A stretch of DNA of 64,000 nucleotides from Burkholderiaceae bacterium (GCA_913776825.1 CAJYPV010000010.1:124001-188000); one strand, 5' to 3'. Counted from the stretch's first letter, positions 19,776-30,012 are shown. Numbers and translations: made by a program. The notes: a model not told the origin generated them from the sequence alone.

Positions 19776-20747
19776 ATGCCTTCCCTCCTCATCGTCGACG
19801 ACAACGTGCAACTGATCCCGGTGATGGCCCGGATGCTGGCGCCGATGGGGCAGGTGCGATTCGCCACCAGCGGCGAGGATGCGCTGGCGCAGATGCGTCA
19901 GCAGCCGCCGGACCTGGTCCTGCTGGACGCGGAGATGCCGGGCATGAGCGGCTTCGACGTGTGTCAGGTGATGCGCAACGATCCCGCGCTGGACCTGGTG
20001 CCGGTGATCTTCGTCACCGGTCATGACGATCTCGGCGCGGAGCTGCGCGGTCTGGCCTGTGGCGCGGTGGACTTCATCTCGAAGCCCGTGAGCGAGCCGC
20101 TGCTGATTGCACGGGTGCGCACGCAGTTGCGCATCAAGCGGCTGACCGACGAGTTGCGCCGCACCGCCACCACCGATGCGCTCACCGGCCTGGACAACCG
20201 CGGCAGCTTCGATCAGCGCCTGCAGGCGGAGTGGTCGCGCGCGGAGCGCTCCGGCAGCTCGTTGGCGTTGGTGCTGATGGATGTGGATCACTTCAAGCGG
20301 TTCAATGACCATTACGGCCATCCGGCCGGGGATGGCTGCCTGCGCGAGGTCGCCTCGGCGATCCGTGACCAGGCCCGTCGACCGGCCGATCTCGCCGCGC
20401 GCATTGGCGGCGAGGAATTCGCCGTGCTGCTCCCCGAGACCGATGAAGACGGCGCCCTGCAGGTGGCGCAGCGGATTCGTGCCGCCATCGTGGCCCGCGC
20501 GCTGCCGCACGAGGCGTCCACCACGGCGGCGCATGTGACCTTGAGCCTGGGCGTCGCCTGCTGCCGGCCCGATCGGCAGACCGCCGGCTTGACGCTGGAA
20601 AGCCTGATGGCGGCCGCGGACCATGCGCTCTACGAAGCCAAGACCACCGGACGAAATCGCTGCGCCGTGGCGAGGATGGACGGGGTGAGCAACGGCGCTG
20701 CGGCTGCGACGGCTGCGACGGTGACGGCCGCCCAGTCGCTGCATTGA
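19776..20747 (+). CDS. Response-regulator diguanylate cyclase (REC-GGEEF)
   Basis: LLIVDDNVQL, DLVLLDAEMPGM, TGLDNRGSFDQRL, RIGGEEFAVLLPE. Confidence 0.93.
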   Translation: MPSLLIVDDNVQLIPVMARMLAPMGQVRFATSGEDALAQMRQQPPDLVLLDAEMPGMSGFDVCQVMRNDPALDLVPVIFVTGHDDLGAELRGLACGAVDFISKPVSEPLLIARVRTQLRIKRLTDELRRTATTDALTGLDNRGSFDQRLQAEWSRAERSGSSLALVLMDVDHFKRFNDHYGHPAGDGCLREVASAIRDQARRPADLAARIGGEEFAVLLPETDEDGALQVAQRIRAAIVARALPHEASTTAAHVTLSLGVACCRPDRQTAGLTLESLMAAADHALYEAKTTGRNRCAVARMDGVSNGAAAATAATVTAAQSLH

Positions 20748-20750
20748 GCG

Positions 20751-20776
20751 TCGACAGCGTGTATCGACGCTGTCGA
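20751..20776 (+). other. Intergenic hairpin (9-bp perfect stem), no clear U-tract
   Basis: TCGACAGCG-TGTATCGA-CGCTGTCGA just after the diguanylate cyclase stop. Confidence 0.5.
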
Positions 20777-20853
20777 GGCCGACGAAGTCGACGCGCCGTT
20801 GAGCTAGCAAATTAGCGAATATGCGCAGCTGAAGGGATTGGCTGCGTGGGGCG

Positions 20854-21948
20854 ATGGTCTGCGCTGGGAAGCGCTTGGCACCGCTGCGCCTTTCAAGATC
20901 AAGGACTTGGGAGATCTTGGCGCCGCAAGCGCAAGACCTGGCACGGCCATTGCGATACAAGGGCATATTCACTCCCAGCATCTCGGCGGTATCCATGCCT
21001 TCGCCCTCTCGCTCTCGCGCTCGTCCGTCGCTGGATTCCAGCCACACGACCGATCCGGCTCTGGCTTCGGGTCGTGCGGTGAAGGCGCGGCGTGGGGCTC
21101 GCGGCTCGCCGGCAGCGGCGCTGACCGGCATGGCGGCCATCGTCGCGGAGGCCTATGAGGTCTTCGGGCGTTATGCGTCGCCACAACAGCCGTTGAATGC
21201 GTGCGTGGCTTGCTGCATGGACCCCGCACTGGAAGCGGAGATGCGTCAGCATCCGTTGCGTTCGCTGCAGCGCCACCATTTTTATGACTACAACTGCGCC
21301 GCCAAGGATCGCGTGCAACCGGCGGCGGAAATCCTCTACTTCCTGCCGCGCCTGCTGGAGCTGTTGGCCGCGGGCGAGGAACTGCACCACTCGATCGAGC
21401 TGTCGCTGGATCGGCTGGGCGATGGTCCAGCCGAGACGCTCCGTCCCGAGGAGCGCGCGGTGCTCGATCGTTTTGCGCTGCAGTACTTCCAGGATGACCT
21501 GGCCTGTCCTCAGCCCGGGTGGCGCGGTGACCCGGTGTCGGTGCTGTTGATGGTGGATATCGCCGGTCTGGACATCACGCCCTTGCTCGAACACTGGCGT
21601 CAGACCGACGATCCGCGCGCCACGTGCGCGTTCGTCGACGCGCGGTACTGGGATTTCTCGGATCTGGGCGCGATGAGCCATGCCTTCGCGACCGACCGTG
21701 AGCGCTTCCAGCACACGATGTCGCGCTGGGTGCTGGATCCCGCGACGCGAGCGACCTTCGTGGACCGGCTGATGCGCCCCGAGTTCGAGGCGCTGGCGCA
21801 GCAGGAATCCGATCGCGGCTGCATGCGCTTCCTGACGATGGTCGACGCCGTGTTCGATCGACTGACCGAACCCGGCGCCGATGCCGACGCTCTGTCGATG
21901 TCGATGTCGATGTTGCTGACGCCCCCATCCACCCCATCCAGCGCGTGA
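20854..21948 (+). CDS. Hypothetical protein
   Basis: Long ORF with coherent protein sequence from about MAAIVAEAYEVFGRYASPQQPLNACVACCMDP; start uncertain (20854, 20995 or later). No family recognised. Confidence 0.55.
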   Translation: MVCAGKRLAPLRLSRSRTWEILAPQAQDLARPLRYKGIFTPSISAVSMPSPSRSRARPSLDSSHTTDPALASGRAVKARRGARGSPAAALTGMAAIVAEAYEVFGRYASPQQPLNACVACCMDPALEAEMRQHPLRSLQRHHFYDYNCAAKDRVQPAAEILYFLPRLLELLAAGEELHHSIELSLDRLGDGPAETLRPEERAVLDRFALQYFQDDLACPQPGWRGDPVSVLLMVDIAGLDITPLLEHWRQTDDPRATCAFVDARYWDFSDLGAMSHAFATDRERFQHTMSRWVLDPATRATFVDRLMRPEFEALAQQESDRGCMRFLTMVDAVFDRLTEPGADADALSMSMSMLLTPPSTPSSA

Positions 21949-22030
21949 TCCCGAGCCAGCGGCCACGGCCGACTCACCTGAACAAAACAACAACATCAAA
22001 AGGCCGATGACGGCCATCGAAGGAGGACCC

Positions 22031-23653
22031 ATGACGACTGTCCATTCCACCGCGGCTGCGGATTCGCAGACCCATTTGCATGACGACGCGGTCTATCGCG
22101 CATTTCTGGATCGCCTGCAGCAGCGCTTCAGCCAGCTCACCGAGGAGGGCGCGCGGCCGGTGTTCCTGACGGACAGCGCCGACCTGTGGACCCGCTACCT
22201 CGATGGCGCGCCGGATGCGGTCTCGCGTCAGCGGCGCCACTGCGCGGCCTGCCGCCAGTTCATCGAACGCTTCGGCAGCCTGGCGGTCGTGGACGGCGAT
22301 GGATCGGTGCGGTCCGCGCTGTGGGATGCGGCCGATGCGCCGCCTGCGTATGCGCAGTCGGTGGCAAACCTGGCGCGCGCGGTGACGGGCGCGGCCATCA
22401 GCGGCCCGTTCCTGACGGCTCAGGCGGTGTTGGGTCGTCCCGAGGCGGGCGGCTGGATGCATCTGTCGCTCGCCTGGCCTGATGCCATGCGGTATCGCGG
22501 CCAGGTCAAGACCGCCGCGCAGGCGATGGCGGAGAAGCGCGAGGACTTCAAGACCGTGCGGCATGCGCTGCATGAATTCACCCGACCGATGCTGGACACG
22601 GCCTTGCGTCTGCTGAAGTCGGACCAGCTCTACAGCAGCGAGCGGGTGCTGGGGCAGGCCAAGTGGCTGCATCAGTTGCACGTGGCCCGCGCCGCGGCGC
22701 GTGGCGACGCCAAGGACGCCGTGGTGTGGGCAGCGGTGGCGACGGCGCCTGCGGGCTTCTGTCATCCGCGCAGCTCGATGATCGGCACGCTGCTGGAGGA
22801 CATCGCGGCCGGCTTGCCCTTCAAGCTGGTGGCGCGTCGCTTTGCCGACAAGATGCATCCGCTGCGCTATCAACGCCCGCAGGCGCTGCCGAGCGCCGGC
22901 AACGTGGCGCAGGCGGAACAGCTGTTCGCGCAACTGGGTCTGGCGCCCGCACTGCCGCGGCGCATGGCGCGGCTCGACGAGCTGCCGCTGCAGTGGTCTC
23001 CCGCTGAGGCGAGTCCGGCGGCCTCGGCGGTCGCGACGGGAGGCGTGTTCTCGCGCTTGAAGACCAAGGCGAGCGCGTCCTTGTCGGCGATGACCGTGCC
23101 CGCGATCACCGTGACGGCGGAGAAATTCCTGCGGGTCGTGGTGCCGGAGGCGGAGGCCATCGAGGTCCAGCTGTCCGGCGGCCAGTTGCCGTTCATCGGC
23201 CTGACGACGGCGATGGATCCGACCGCGCCGCAGCTCTTCCAGTGGAACCATCCTGTCGCCTGGTATGTGTGGGATGGGGGTGCGCCGGCGAGCCAGTACG
23301 GGCTGTCGCCAGGTTGGGCGCCGTTGAGCGGCATCACCCGATTGCCCGCGCGATGGGGCGATGACGGCGATCGCTTCCAGCATCAAGGCGATGGCTGGGT
23401 GCTGCTGCTGGAGGGCGCACGCGAGACGAAATCCGCGTCGCTGGCGCTGTTCCCCGCGCTGCTGCGCGGTGAGCTGCATGGCGTGCGATCGACGATCGAG
23501 GCCTTTTCCAACAGCGGTCGCATGCTGGGCCTGGACGAGGGCAGCGCCGTCGGCATCGACCTGCGCCAAGGGCGCGGCAGCGTCTATCCGCTGACCCTGC
23601 GGGTGTCGACGGCGGGGCAGTGGCAGTCGTACGTGATCGATCGTTGGGATTGA
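22031..23653 (+). CDS. Hypothetical protein, ~540 aa
   Basis: AAGGAGGACCC ribosome-binding site before ATG at 22031; CxxC (HCAACRQ); C-terminus ...GVRSTIEAFSNSGRMLGLDEGSAVGIDL...YVIDRWD. No family assigned. Confidence 0.7.
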   Translation: MTTVHSTAAADSQTHLHDDAVYRAFLDRLQQRFSQLTEEGARPVFLTDSADLWTRYLDGAPDAVSRQRRHCAACRQFIERFGSLAVVDGDGSVRSALWDAADAPPAYAQSVANLARAVTGAAISGPFLTAQAVLGRPEAGGWMHLSLAWPDAMRYRGQVKTAAQAMAEKREDFKTVRHALHEFTRPMLDTALRLLKSDQLYSSERVLGQAKWLHQLHVARAAARGDAKDAVVWAAVATAPAGFCHPRSSMIGTLLEDIAAGLPFKLVARRFADKMHPLRYQRPQALPSAGNVAQAEQLFAQLGLAPALPRRMARLDELPLQWSPAEASPAASAVATGGVFSRLKTKASASLSAMTVPAITVTAEKFLRVVVPEAEAIEVQLSGGQLPFIGLTTAMDPTAPQLFQWNHPVAWYVWDGGAPASQYGLSPGWAPLSGITRLPARWGDDGDRFQHQGDGWVLLLEGARETKSASLALFPALLRGELHGVRSTIEAFSNSGRMLGLDEGSAVGIDLRQGRGSVYPLTLRVSTAGQWQSYVIDRWD

Positions 23654-23954
23654 GCGCTGGGCCGATCCAAGCCGGCCGCCGTGCACGCTGGCGGCGCGGC
23701 GGAACGTGCCGGGCGCTCGTCCGATCCCATCGGAGCTCAGCGCCGCCGATCGGGCCCGCGGTGACGCATCCCGACAGGGCCGAAAACGCGCTGATCTGAA
23801 GCCACGCTGAAGCCGTACGTCATACGACGATTCGGCGTGGCGCCGGTCACGCAGGGGGCGTGGACGTGACTGAGCACCCCCTCGGCGGTGCGATCGTGAC
23901 TTGATTTCAGCCCATGGCATCGAAAGAATCGGCGCACGCTTGAGGATGATCTCG

Positions 23955-24052
23955 TCGTCAGGCGTCAGGGCAAACCAGTCGAAAGGCTGGGACGCAAAGC
24001 TTCCGGTCTACCGCATGAAACGCTTCATGCCATGGCAGCGGGGCCGCCGTGG
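23955..24052 (+). promoter_or_regulatory. Cyclic di-GMP-I (GEMM-I) riboswitch aptamer
   Basis: cgtcAGGGCAAACCagtcGAAAggctGGGACGCAAAGCttccggtcta...ccatgGCAGCGGGGccgcc matches the conserved GEMM-I core: CAGGGCAAACC, GAAA tetraloop helix, GGGACGCAAAGC, GG(U)AGCGGGG. Confidence 0.92.
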
Positions 24053-24109
24053 GTCCGCCGTTGCGGATCGGCAGGTGGCTGTCCGGCCTGGCGCAACCCG
24101 GTCCTCGCC

Positions 24110-26767
24110 ATGTCACCTCACGCTTCCTCGCTTGCTTCGCGATTCGTCTCTCTGAAGGCGGGCATCGTGCTGACAGCCGCGGTCTCGACCTTGTCGGCCT
24201 GCGGTGGCGGCCAAGCCGATTCACCGCTTCAGTCGGCGGCTGCGGCCTCCGCGGCCGCCACGACCGGCAGTGCCGGCACGGCGTCGGCGATGGCGGCCAA
24301 TCTCCGTCTCGTTCCGTCGTATCACCTGTCGCCTGTGCTGCCGGGCGAACCGAGCGCCGTGGATCGAGATGGCAGCTCAGCGAGCGCGCGCATGCAGCCG
24401 CGCTCGGTGAACATCCCCGCCTCCAGCGAGGGGACATCGACCCACGCGCTGACCTATCAGGACCTGGTCGACGGGGCGTCGCGCGCGCATGCCTTGGGCG
24501 TGAGCGGCGGAACGGCGGCGCCGATGGCCACGGCGGGCACCAGCGTCACCTACACCCCGGCGCAGATCCGCGCCGCCTATGGCCTGCCGCCGGTGCCCAG
24601 CGACTTGAGCAAGATCACCGCGCTTCAGGCTGCGCAACTCGGCGCAGGCCAGACGATCTATGTCGCCGATGCCTTCCACGACGTCTATGCCTTCGGCGAA
24701 TTGCTCGCCTTCAGCAACCTGTTCGGCCTGCCCGGCTGCACCCAATCCACCTTGGCCGTGACGGCGAGCTTGCCGATGGCGCCGCCGAGCGCCAAAGCCA
24801 CGACTTGCGAGTTCTACCAGGTGGCCAGCGGTGCCGGTGGGACCGTCGCGCCGAGCTATCCGCGCCATGACCCGCAATGGGCCACCGAGATCGCCCTGGA
24901 CATCCAGTGGGCCCATGCGATCGCGCCGCTCGCCCGCATCGTGTTGGTCGAGGCCGCCAATGACAGCATGGCCGCGATGAGTGATGCGATCCAGCTGGTC
25001 AATCGGCTCGGGCCTGGCGTGCTCTCGATGAGCTTCGGCGGCCCCGAGGGCAGCTATGTGGCGGCCAACGAGGCGCTGTTCCGCACCCCCGGCATGAGCT
25101 ATTTCGCATCGACCGGCGACAACGGCGCGGCGGTGAGTTGGCCGGCGGCGTCGCCTTCGGTGGTGGCCGTGGGCGGCACCAGCCTGCGCTACACCGGCTC
25201 GGGCACTCGCACCGAGACGGCCTGGTCCCTCGCGGGCGGCGGCGTGAGCGCCTATGTCCCGCTGCCGACCTATCAAAACGCCACCCTGCTGCGCAACAGT
25301 GCCGTGACGCGCCGGTCGGTCGCAGATGTGTCGATGAATGCGGATCCCACGACCGGCCAGTACACAGCCATCATTCCGAATCAGTTGACCTGCACCTTCT
25401 GCCAGGTGAGTTGGGTGACGACCGGCGGGACCAGCCTGGCGACGCCGCAATGGGCGGGCCTGGCGGCGGTGGCGAATGCCTTGCGAGCGCAGGCAGGCAA
25501 GGCGCCGCTGGGCGCGCCACATGCGGTGCTGTACCAGTCGCTGGCCAACAGCAGCACCTATGCCAGTGCCTTCCTGGATGTGGTGCAAGGATCCAATGGC
25601 AGCTGTCCGACGTGTGCCGCCAAGGCCGGTTACGACGGCCCGACCGGCTTGGGCACGCCCAACGGGATGACGCTGTTGAGCCTGATGACCAATGGCAGCG
25701 TCACGCCGGCCACGCCGGTGGCGCCCACCGTGATCCCGAGCACCATCAACGGCGCGTATGGACAGGCGATCAGCGTCACGCCCTCGGTGTCGAGCATGAA
25801 TCCCTACACCCTGTCGCTGACCGGCGCGCCGGCCGGCATGGTGGTGTCGGGCAGCACGGTCAACTGGCCCAGTCCGGTCGCCGGCACGTTCAATGTGAAG
25901 CTCACGGCGAAGGACACCAAGACCGGGCTGTCCGGTACGGATGTGCTCACCGTGATCGTGGCACCGCCGCCGCCGCCGATCGTGAGTGGAGGCAGCGTTA
26001 CCGCGACGGCTGGCAAGGCGCTGAGTTTCGTGGTGTCCGTCGGCGATCGTTATCCGGCCAAACTGAGCCTGGTGGGCGCGCCGGCCGGCATGAGCCTGAC
26101 GGCGGCCGGCATGAATGCGGCCACCCTCAACTGGCCCAATCCGGTGATCGGCACCGCGCGCTTCACCCTGCGGGCGGACAGCACGCAGACCGGTCTGTCC
26201 GCGCAAGGGGTGTACACGGTGGTGGTGAATCCGGCGTCTGCACCGCTGGTATCGGCAGGACAGATCGCGGCACCCGCCGGCAGGCCCCTGGCGGCGAAGC
26301 TGTCGGTGGTCGCGGTCAACCCCTACAGCCTCAGCCTGGTCGGCGCGCCGTCGGGGATGACGGTCGATGCCAGCGGCTCGCTGACCTGGCCTTCGCCCAT
26401 CGTCGGCAACTATGCGGTGACGGTGCAGGCGCGTGACAGCAAGACCGGTCTAGTGGGCGCCGCCGTGGTGAACGTGAGCATCGGCAGCAGCACGGGGCCG
26501 GCGATCTTCAGCACGGTGATGTCCGGCGTGGCGGGCAAGCCGCTGTCGGGCCAGATCTCGGTGACTGATGGCGGCGCGAGCCTCGTGGGCATGGGCATCG
26601 CGGCCAATCATCCGGACATCAAGTTCACGATTGCGTTGGGCATGGGCACCACCGGCGTGAGCTGGGCCGCGCCCGTCGCTGGCAATTACACGATCCAGGT
26701 GTCGGTCACCGACTCGGCAGGCAAGGCCACGACGGCCTCGATCCCGGTGGTGATCAACGCCAAGTGA
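24110..26767 (+). CDS. S53-family (sedolisin) peptidase lipoprotein with C-terminal putative Ig-like repeats
   Basis: Lipobox STLSAC; TYTPAQIRAAYGLP; TEIALDIQWAHAIAP (E/D); GGTSLATPQWAGL (Ser); then about four ~75-aa repeats containing xPYSLSLVGAPxGM...NWPxPVxGxF. Confidence 0.9.
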   Translation: MSPHASSLASRFVSLKAGIVLTAAVSTLSACGGGQADSPLQSAAAASAAATTGSAGTASAMAANLRLVPSYHLSPVLPGEPSAVDRDGSSASARMQPRSVNIPASSEGTSTHALTYQDLVDGASRAHALGVSGGTAAPMATAGTSVTYTPAQIRAAYGLPPVPSDLSKITALQAAQLGAGQTIYVADAFHDVYAFGELLAFSNLFGLPGCTQSTLAVTASLPMAPPSAKATTCEFYQVASGAGGTVAPSYPRHDPQWATEIALDIQWAHAIAPLARIVLVEAANDSMAAMSDAIQLVNRLGPGVLSMSFGGPEGSYVAANEALFRTPGMSYFASTGDNGAAVSWPAASPSVVAVGGTSLRYTGSGTRTETAWSLAGGGVSAYVPLPTYQNATLLRNSAVTRRSVADVSMNADPTTGQYTAIIPNQLTCTFCQVSWVTTGGTSLATPQWAGLAAVANALRAQAGKAPLGAPHAVLYQSLANSSTYASAFLDVVQGSNGSCPTCAAKAGYDGPTGLGTPNGMTLLSLMTNGSVTPATPVAPTVIPSTINGAYGQAISVTPSVSSMNPYTLSLTGAPAGMVVSGSTVNWPSPVAGTFNVKLTAKDTKTGLSGTDVLTVIVAPPPPPIVSGGSVTATAGKALSFVVSVGDRYPAKLSLVGAPAGMSLTAAGMNAATLNWPNPVIGTARFTLRADSTQTGLSAQGVYTVVVNPASAPLVSAGQIAAPAGRPLAAKLSVVAVNPYSLSLVGAPSGMTVDASGSLTWPSPIVGNYAVTVQARDSKTGLVGAAVVNVSIGSSTGPAIFSTVMSGVAGKPLSGQISVTDGGASLVGMGIAANHPDIKFTIALGMGTTGVSWAAPVAGNYTIQVSVTDSAGKATTASIPVVINAK

Positions 26768-26787
26768 TGGCCGGTGGTGCCGTCCGC

Positions 26788-26811
26788 GCGTGAGGCGGAG
26801 CCGCCTCACGC
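26788..26811. terminator. Hairpin between convergent genes, possibly a bidirectional terminator
   Basis: GCGTGAGGCGG-AG-CCGCCTCACGC. Confidence 0.55.
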
Positions 26812-26813
26812 CC

Positions 26814-28439
26814 TCAGCGCAGGCGCTCCACCACCGTCTGCTGATTCGGCCAGACGCGCTGCTGGACCTGGCGGTGATTCTGGAACTCGGTGAACGATTT
26901 CATCTCCTGCGACTCGGAGCGGCGCAGCACCTTGGCGGGTCCTGAGCCGGAGGCGTCGATCAGCGTGGTGATGGTGCGGCGGTCCTGGATCCGGGTGTCC
27001 GAGTAGTTGCCCTGCCGCACGTCGAGCATCGCGTCCCCAGGGGCCTTCCTGAACTGCGCCGAGAGCTGTTCCGACATCGTCTGCGTGGTGCTCTCACGGC
27101 CGTTGCGTGTGGCTGAGGTCTGAGTCTTCTGGCTCAACGCGTAGGCCATGCTGCCCGCTTCATTCATGGTGCCCCGTTGGTTGGGGCGCATGGTCTGACC
27201 GCCGAAGCTGGCCTCGAAATCCGCCAGACCGCTCAGCGCCGACCGGGCGTCGTCATCGATGCCACCGATCCCATTCACGCCAGGGGTGGCGCGGGTCGCT
27301 GTCACCGGCACGTTGAGCGGCGTCGTTCCGCTGGCTGAGGTGGAGCTCGTGCGCACGGCATCGGACGCGTCGGCGGACAGGTCGTTGGCGCCGTCCGCAT
27401 CGTCCTGGGCCTTCTCGCTGGCCACGCGCTGGAGATCGCTGAAGGCGCTCTTCATCTGCGCCAGCAGCGCCGCATTGGCATGGCTGCGGTCGGCGGCGCG
27501 GTCCATGCGATCGAGCGCTCGTTGCAGAGCCTGGGCCTGTCCGGTGCCGGGGGCGATGGCGCCGCGCGCCGAGGGGTCCACCGAGAGCGCCATCTCGCCA
27601 TCGACGCCCTTCATCGACACGGCGAGCTGGTCGTCGCTCAGGCGCATGGAGAAGTCTTGCACCGCAGAGCCGGCGAGTGTCGGGTTGTTGAAGGACAGCT
27701 CCAGACCGGACAGCGTGCGGCGATCCATCGTCACCAGTCCCGACAGGTCCAGCACCGCGGACTCCTGAAGGCCCAGGCCTTGCAGCGCGCGATCCAATCC
27801 GTCGGCGAGTTGCGCGACCGCACCGCGCTCTGCGGCATTCAATGTGCCGGAGGACGCGATGTCCACCTGCATGCCGACAAATCCATTGATGCCGCCGCTG
27901 ACCGCGATCTTGAGCTCGACCGACTGGCCGGAGCGGGTCTGGATCTTCAGCGTCGCATTCGGGGCATGGGTGGCGACGCCGTTGAGCGCGGCGATGCGCT
28001 CGGTCTGGATCTCTTCCGCGCGTTGGGCGGGGTCCTGGGTGCTCTGGCCGCTGAGGTCATCGGGCGTGAGGACATCGTCGACCATCGTCTGCGAGAAGTT
28101 CTCGCCGGTGTCGGCCAGCCGGCGAAGCAGCGCCCCACCCAACCCGCGCCATTGGTCGCTGACGGTGTAGGAATGGAATCCGCGATTGCGCGCCATCAGC
28201 GCGCTGATGGGGTCGTCCTTGGCCGAGGGCGACGACCAGATCGACGAGAGCGCCACGCTGCGCGGTGGGCCGTAGACGGGCGATGCCGTGCGCGAACCGC
28301 CGAGCGTCACACGCGTCGGATCGTTCGCCGCCGCGGAAGCGCTCCCCCGTGTCGCGGGCAAGGCGGGGGAGGTCGACGCGCGCGAGGCACCGACGGCGAG
28401 GCGCTCGAACACGCGAGACGCAGTGGCTGAGATCAGCAT
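26814..28439 (-). CDS. Hypothetical protein, ~540 aa
   Basis: Long ORF on codon-bias-consistent strand; amphipathic and low-complexity N-terminus; no family recognised. Confidence 0.65.
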   Translation of the reverse strand: MLISATASRVFERLAVGASRASTSPALPATRGSASAAANDPTRVTLGGSRTASPVYGPPRSVALSSIWSSPSAKDDPISALMARNRGFHSYTVSDQWRGLGGALLRRLADTGENFSQTMVDDVLTPDDLSGQSTQDPAQRAEEIQTERIAALNGVATHAPNATLKIQTRSGQSVELKIAVSGGINGFVGMQVDIASSGTLNAAERGAVAQLADGLDRALQGLGLQESAVLDLSGLVTMDRRTLSGLELSFNNPTLAGSAVQDFSMRLSDDQLAVSMKGVDGEMALSVDPSARGAIAPGTGQAQALQRALDRMDRAADRSHANAALLAQMKSAFSDLQRVASEKAQDDADGANDLSADASDAVRTSSTSASGTTPLNVPVTATRATPGVNGIGGIDDDARSALSGLADFEASFGGQTMRPNQRGTMNEAGSMAYALSQKTQTSATRNGRESTTQTMSEQLSAQFRKAPGDAMLDVRQGNYSDTRIQDRRTITTLIDASGSGPAKVLRRSESQEMKSFTEFQNHRQVQQRVWPNQQTVVERLR

Positions 28440-28587
28440 GGGCGATGGGAGTGTGAAGACCCGATCCCTGCTTCGTCGGCCGTTGGTGCGAGAACTTGAG
28501 CGAAATGTGCGTCGGCGGTGGAGCTTGTCCCTGGAAAGGATGAAGTGATGGAAGTCGTCAGGCCAAGTCAGCTCAGCTCAGCGCCGC

Positions 28588-29784
28588 TCAGCTCACCGGG
28601 GCGGTCAGGCGCGGCGCCCAACCCGTCGCGCCCAACTGGCCGGTCACCGCAGCGGCGGACGCGCCGAGATCGATGCCCAGATGCTGACGGGCCGCGGCCT
28701 CGCCCGCATCGTCACGGCGGGCGTGGCGAACGAAGTTGGCGAACGCGGGCCAGTCGGCCGCGGTCTGCTCGACCAGCACGCGGGCGAGGGCATAGGACAG
28801 GAGGTTGCCGTCATCGGTCCGACGGAATGAATCGCCGGACCAGAATTCCTGAATGCGCTCGTCGTTCCAGAAGCGGCCATGCATCGCATGAAGCTCGAAG
28901 GGCGTGTGCGGGCTGGGCGGCAGGCCGGCGATGCGGCGCTCGGTGTTGACCGCGATGCCTTCATCCAGCCACAGCGGCAGCGACAGGTGGGCCAATGCAC
29001 TGTGGGTCAACTCATGCGCGATGACCGGTTCGATGCGAGCGAGTTCATCGCGACAGACGACGAAGTGCGGACAGCCGGCGTCGATGAACATGCCGCTGCT
29101 GAAGGCGAATTCGCCCTCGGTGGGGTAATAGATCGACACGTACTGGTAGTACGCCGCTTCATCGTCCATCACGATCAGGATGCTTTTGCCCTCGGCGGGA
29201 AACTCCGCCAGGCCCGCCAGCAATTGCGACACCCTTTTGCGGGTCTGGGTGATGTAGCCCGCGATCGCCCGCTGCGATACGTCTTCGAGCGAGGACAGCA
29301 CGAAGGCGTCCTCGGTCTCGATGAGGCGGAAGTGCGGACCGAGCAGATGCCGCAGATGCGTCAGCCAGAGCCGTTGGCACGCGGTGCGTGCGGTCGGGCG
29401 CTCGGCGTCATCCAGCTCGGCCAGTGCCGTGTCGACCCATCGCCATTTCAGCAGCGGGAAGCCGTTCGCCTCGCCCAGGCCTTCCGCCAGCGACAGCACC
29501 TGTCCGCTGGGAAGGGTCAGGTCCGTGGCGGGCGGATCGTCGGGATGGTCGTCGTGAAGCTCATGATGATCGGCTCGCGACGACTGGCGGGTCGCCTCGC
29601 GATGATGCCGATGGAACTGGATCAGCGTCAGCAAGGCCATGAATGGGCCGACGATCGGGGTGATCCATACCATCGTGATCCACATGCCGGGTCGATACAG
29701 ACCGAGCGCGCCCGCGCGGCGGACCGCCAGGGTGGTCACCACATTCACGGTCAGCCATACCGAAAGAAATGTCCAGAACGACAT
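28588..29784 (-). CDS. Membrane-anchored putative zinc metallopeptidase-like protein
   Basis: N-terminal TM helices; VIAHELTHSALAHLSLPLWLDEGIAV (HExxH plus downstream WLDEG, as in gluzincin-like families). Confidence 0.7.
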   Translation of the reverse strand: MSFWTFLSVWLTVNVVTTLAVRRAGALGLYRPGMWITMVWITPIVGPFMALLTLIQFHRHHREATRQSSRADHHELHDDHPDDPPATDLTLPSGQVLSLAEGLGEANGFPLLKWRWVDTALAELDDAERPTARTACQRLWLTHLRHLLGPHFRLIETEDAFVLSSLEDVSQRAIAGYITQTRKRVSQLLAGLAEFPAEGKSILIVMDDEAAYYQYVSIYYPTEGEFAFSSGMFIDAGCPHFVVCRDELARIEPVIAHELTHSALAHLSLPLWLDEGIAVNTERRIAGLPPSPHTPFELHAMHGRFWNDERIQEFWSGDSFRRTDDGNLLSYALARVLVEQTAADWPAFANFVRHARRDDAGEAAARQHLGIDLGASAAAVTGQLGATGWAPRLTAPVS

Positions 29785-30012
29785 CCAATCCTTCCTCCCG
29801 GGCCGGCCTCTTGGGTGCGGGCCGATCTCCGATTGATCTCAACGTTGCAGGCGGGGATTAGAACGGATGGGTGGGGTGGCGCGGTTGGGGGGTGAGGGGC
29901 GGGGCGTTGATTGCGTCACGGACGGGGATGGAGCGCCAATCCAACGCCCTTGGCCTGCAACCCGCCTTTCCACCGACAGTGAAAGAATCGCTCGATTTGC
30001 AGCCCCGCGCCC

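Noticed and set aside
20751-20776. Hairpin after the diguanylate cyclase considered as a second riboswitch
   Set aside because: Simple stem-loop without GEMM or other aptamer motifs; more likely a terminator or processing hairpin.
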